Positions 36,271 through 36,482 of a stretch of 36,482 bases of DNA are shown in pieces. Under the pieces are notes generated by a model. That model did not search any database. It saw only the letters and a list, made by a program, of their open reading frames with translations, and had not been told where the DNA came from. The translations under genes were made by a program, and so were the position numbers. Source of the stretch: an uncultured Bacteroidota bacterium (GTDB taxonomy: Bacteria; Bacteroidota; Bacteroidia; UKL13-3); NCBI GenBank assembly GCA_903927505.1, contig CAIYNF010000164.1:1-36482 (forward strand). Reading direction: 5' to 3'. Position 1 is the stretch's first letter. Every line of letters begins with the position of its first letter.

Positions 36271-36482
<212 letters not shown>

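Overview
The window comes from an AT-rich Bacteroidota chromosome (GldC, PorX, LpxC-FabZ fusion, TAnnTTTG-type promoters). Its main accessory content, about 3.3-15.7 kb, is a denitrification and copper block. A probable NorB C-terminus opens the window. After queD and nadBA come an MbnP/MbnH-like copper pair, a FAS1 lipoprotein, an Rrf2-family Fe-S-type regulator, a c-type cytochrome, and a clade II (Sec/lipoprotein-type) nosZ. These are followed by a membrane-domain::NosL fusion, nosD, nosF and nosY. Last are a YtkA/FixH-like lipoprotein and a TonB-dependent receptor that resembles OprC/NosA and carries a CxxxM motif. The rest is mostly housekeeping: alaS, M23 peptidase, MerR regulator, gldC, an ECF sigma triad, lpxB/lpxA/lpxC-fabZ/lpxD, an HD hydrolase, porX, hmgA and the start of hppD. 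The most interesting non-coding signal is a shared promoter code in the copper/N2O block. TGAC-N4-GTCA dyads of Crp/Fnr (DNR/NnrR) type occur upstream of mbnP, the FAS1/rrf2 intergenic region and cytochrome c-nosZ. In two of these promoters the dyad is centred exactly 33 bp from a perfect TAnnTTTG -7 element. A second inverted repeat, TTCGGA-N8-TCCGAA, occurs only at the FAS1 and cytochrome c-nosZ promoters flanking the Rrf2 gene. Together these predict a combined copper-acquisition and N2O-respiration regulon that includes an unexpected FAS1 lipoprotein. All calls come from reading the sequence; no database search was run.
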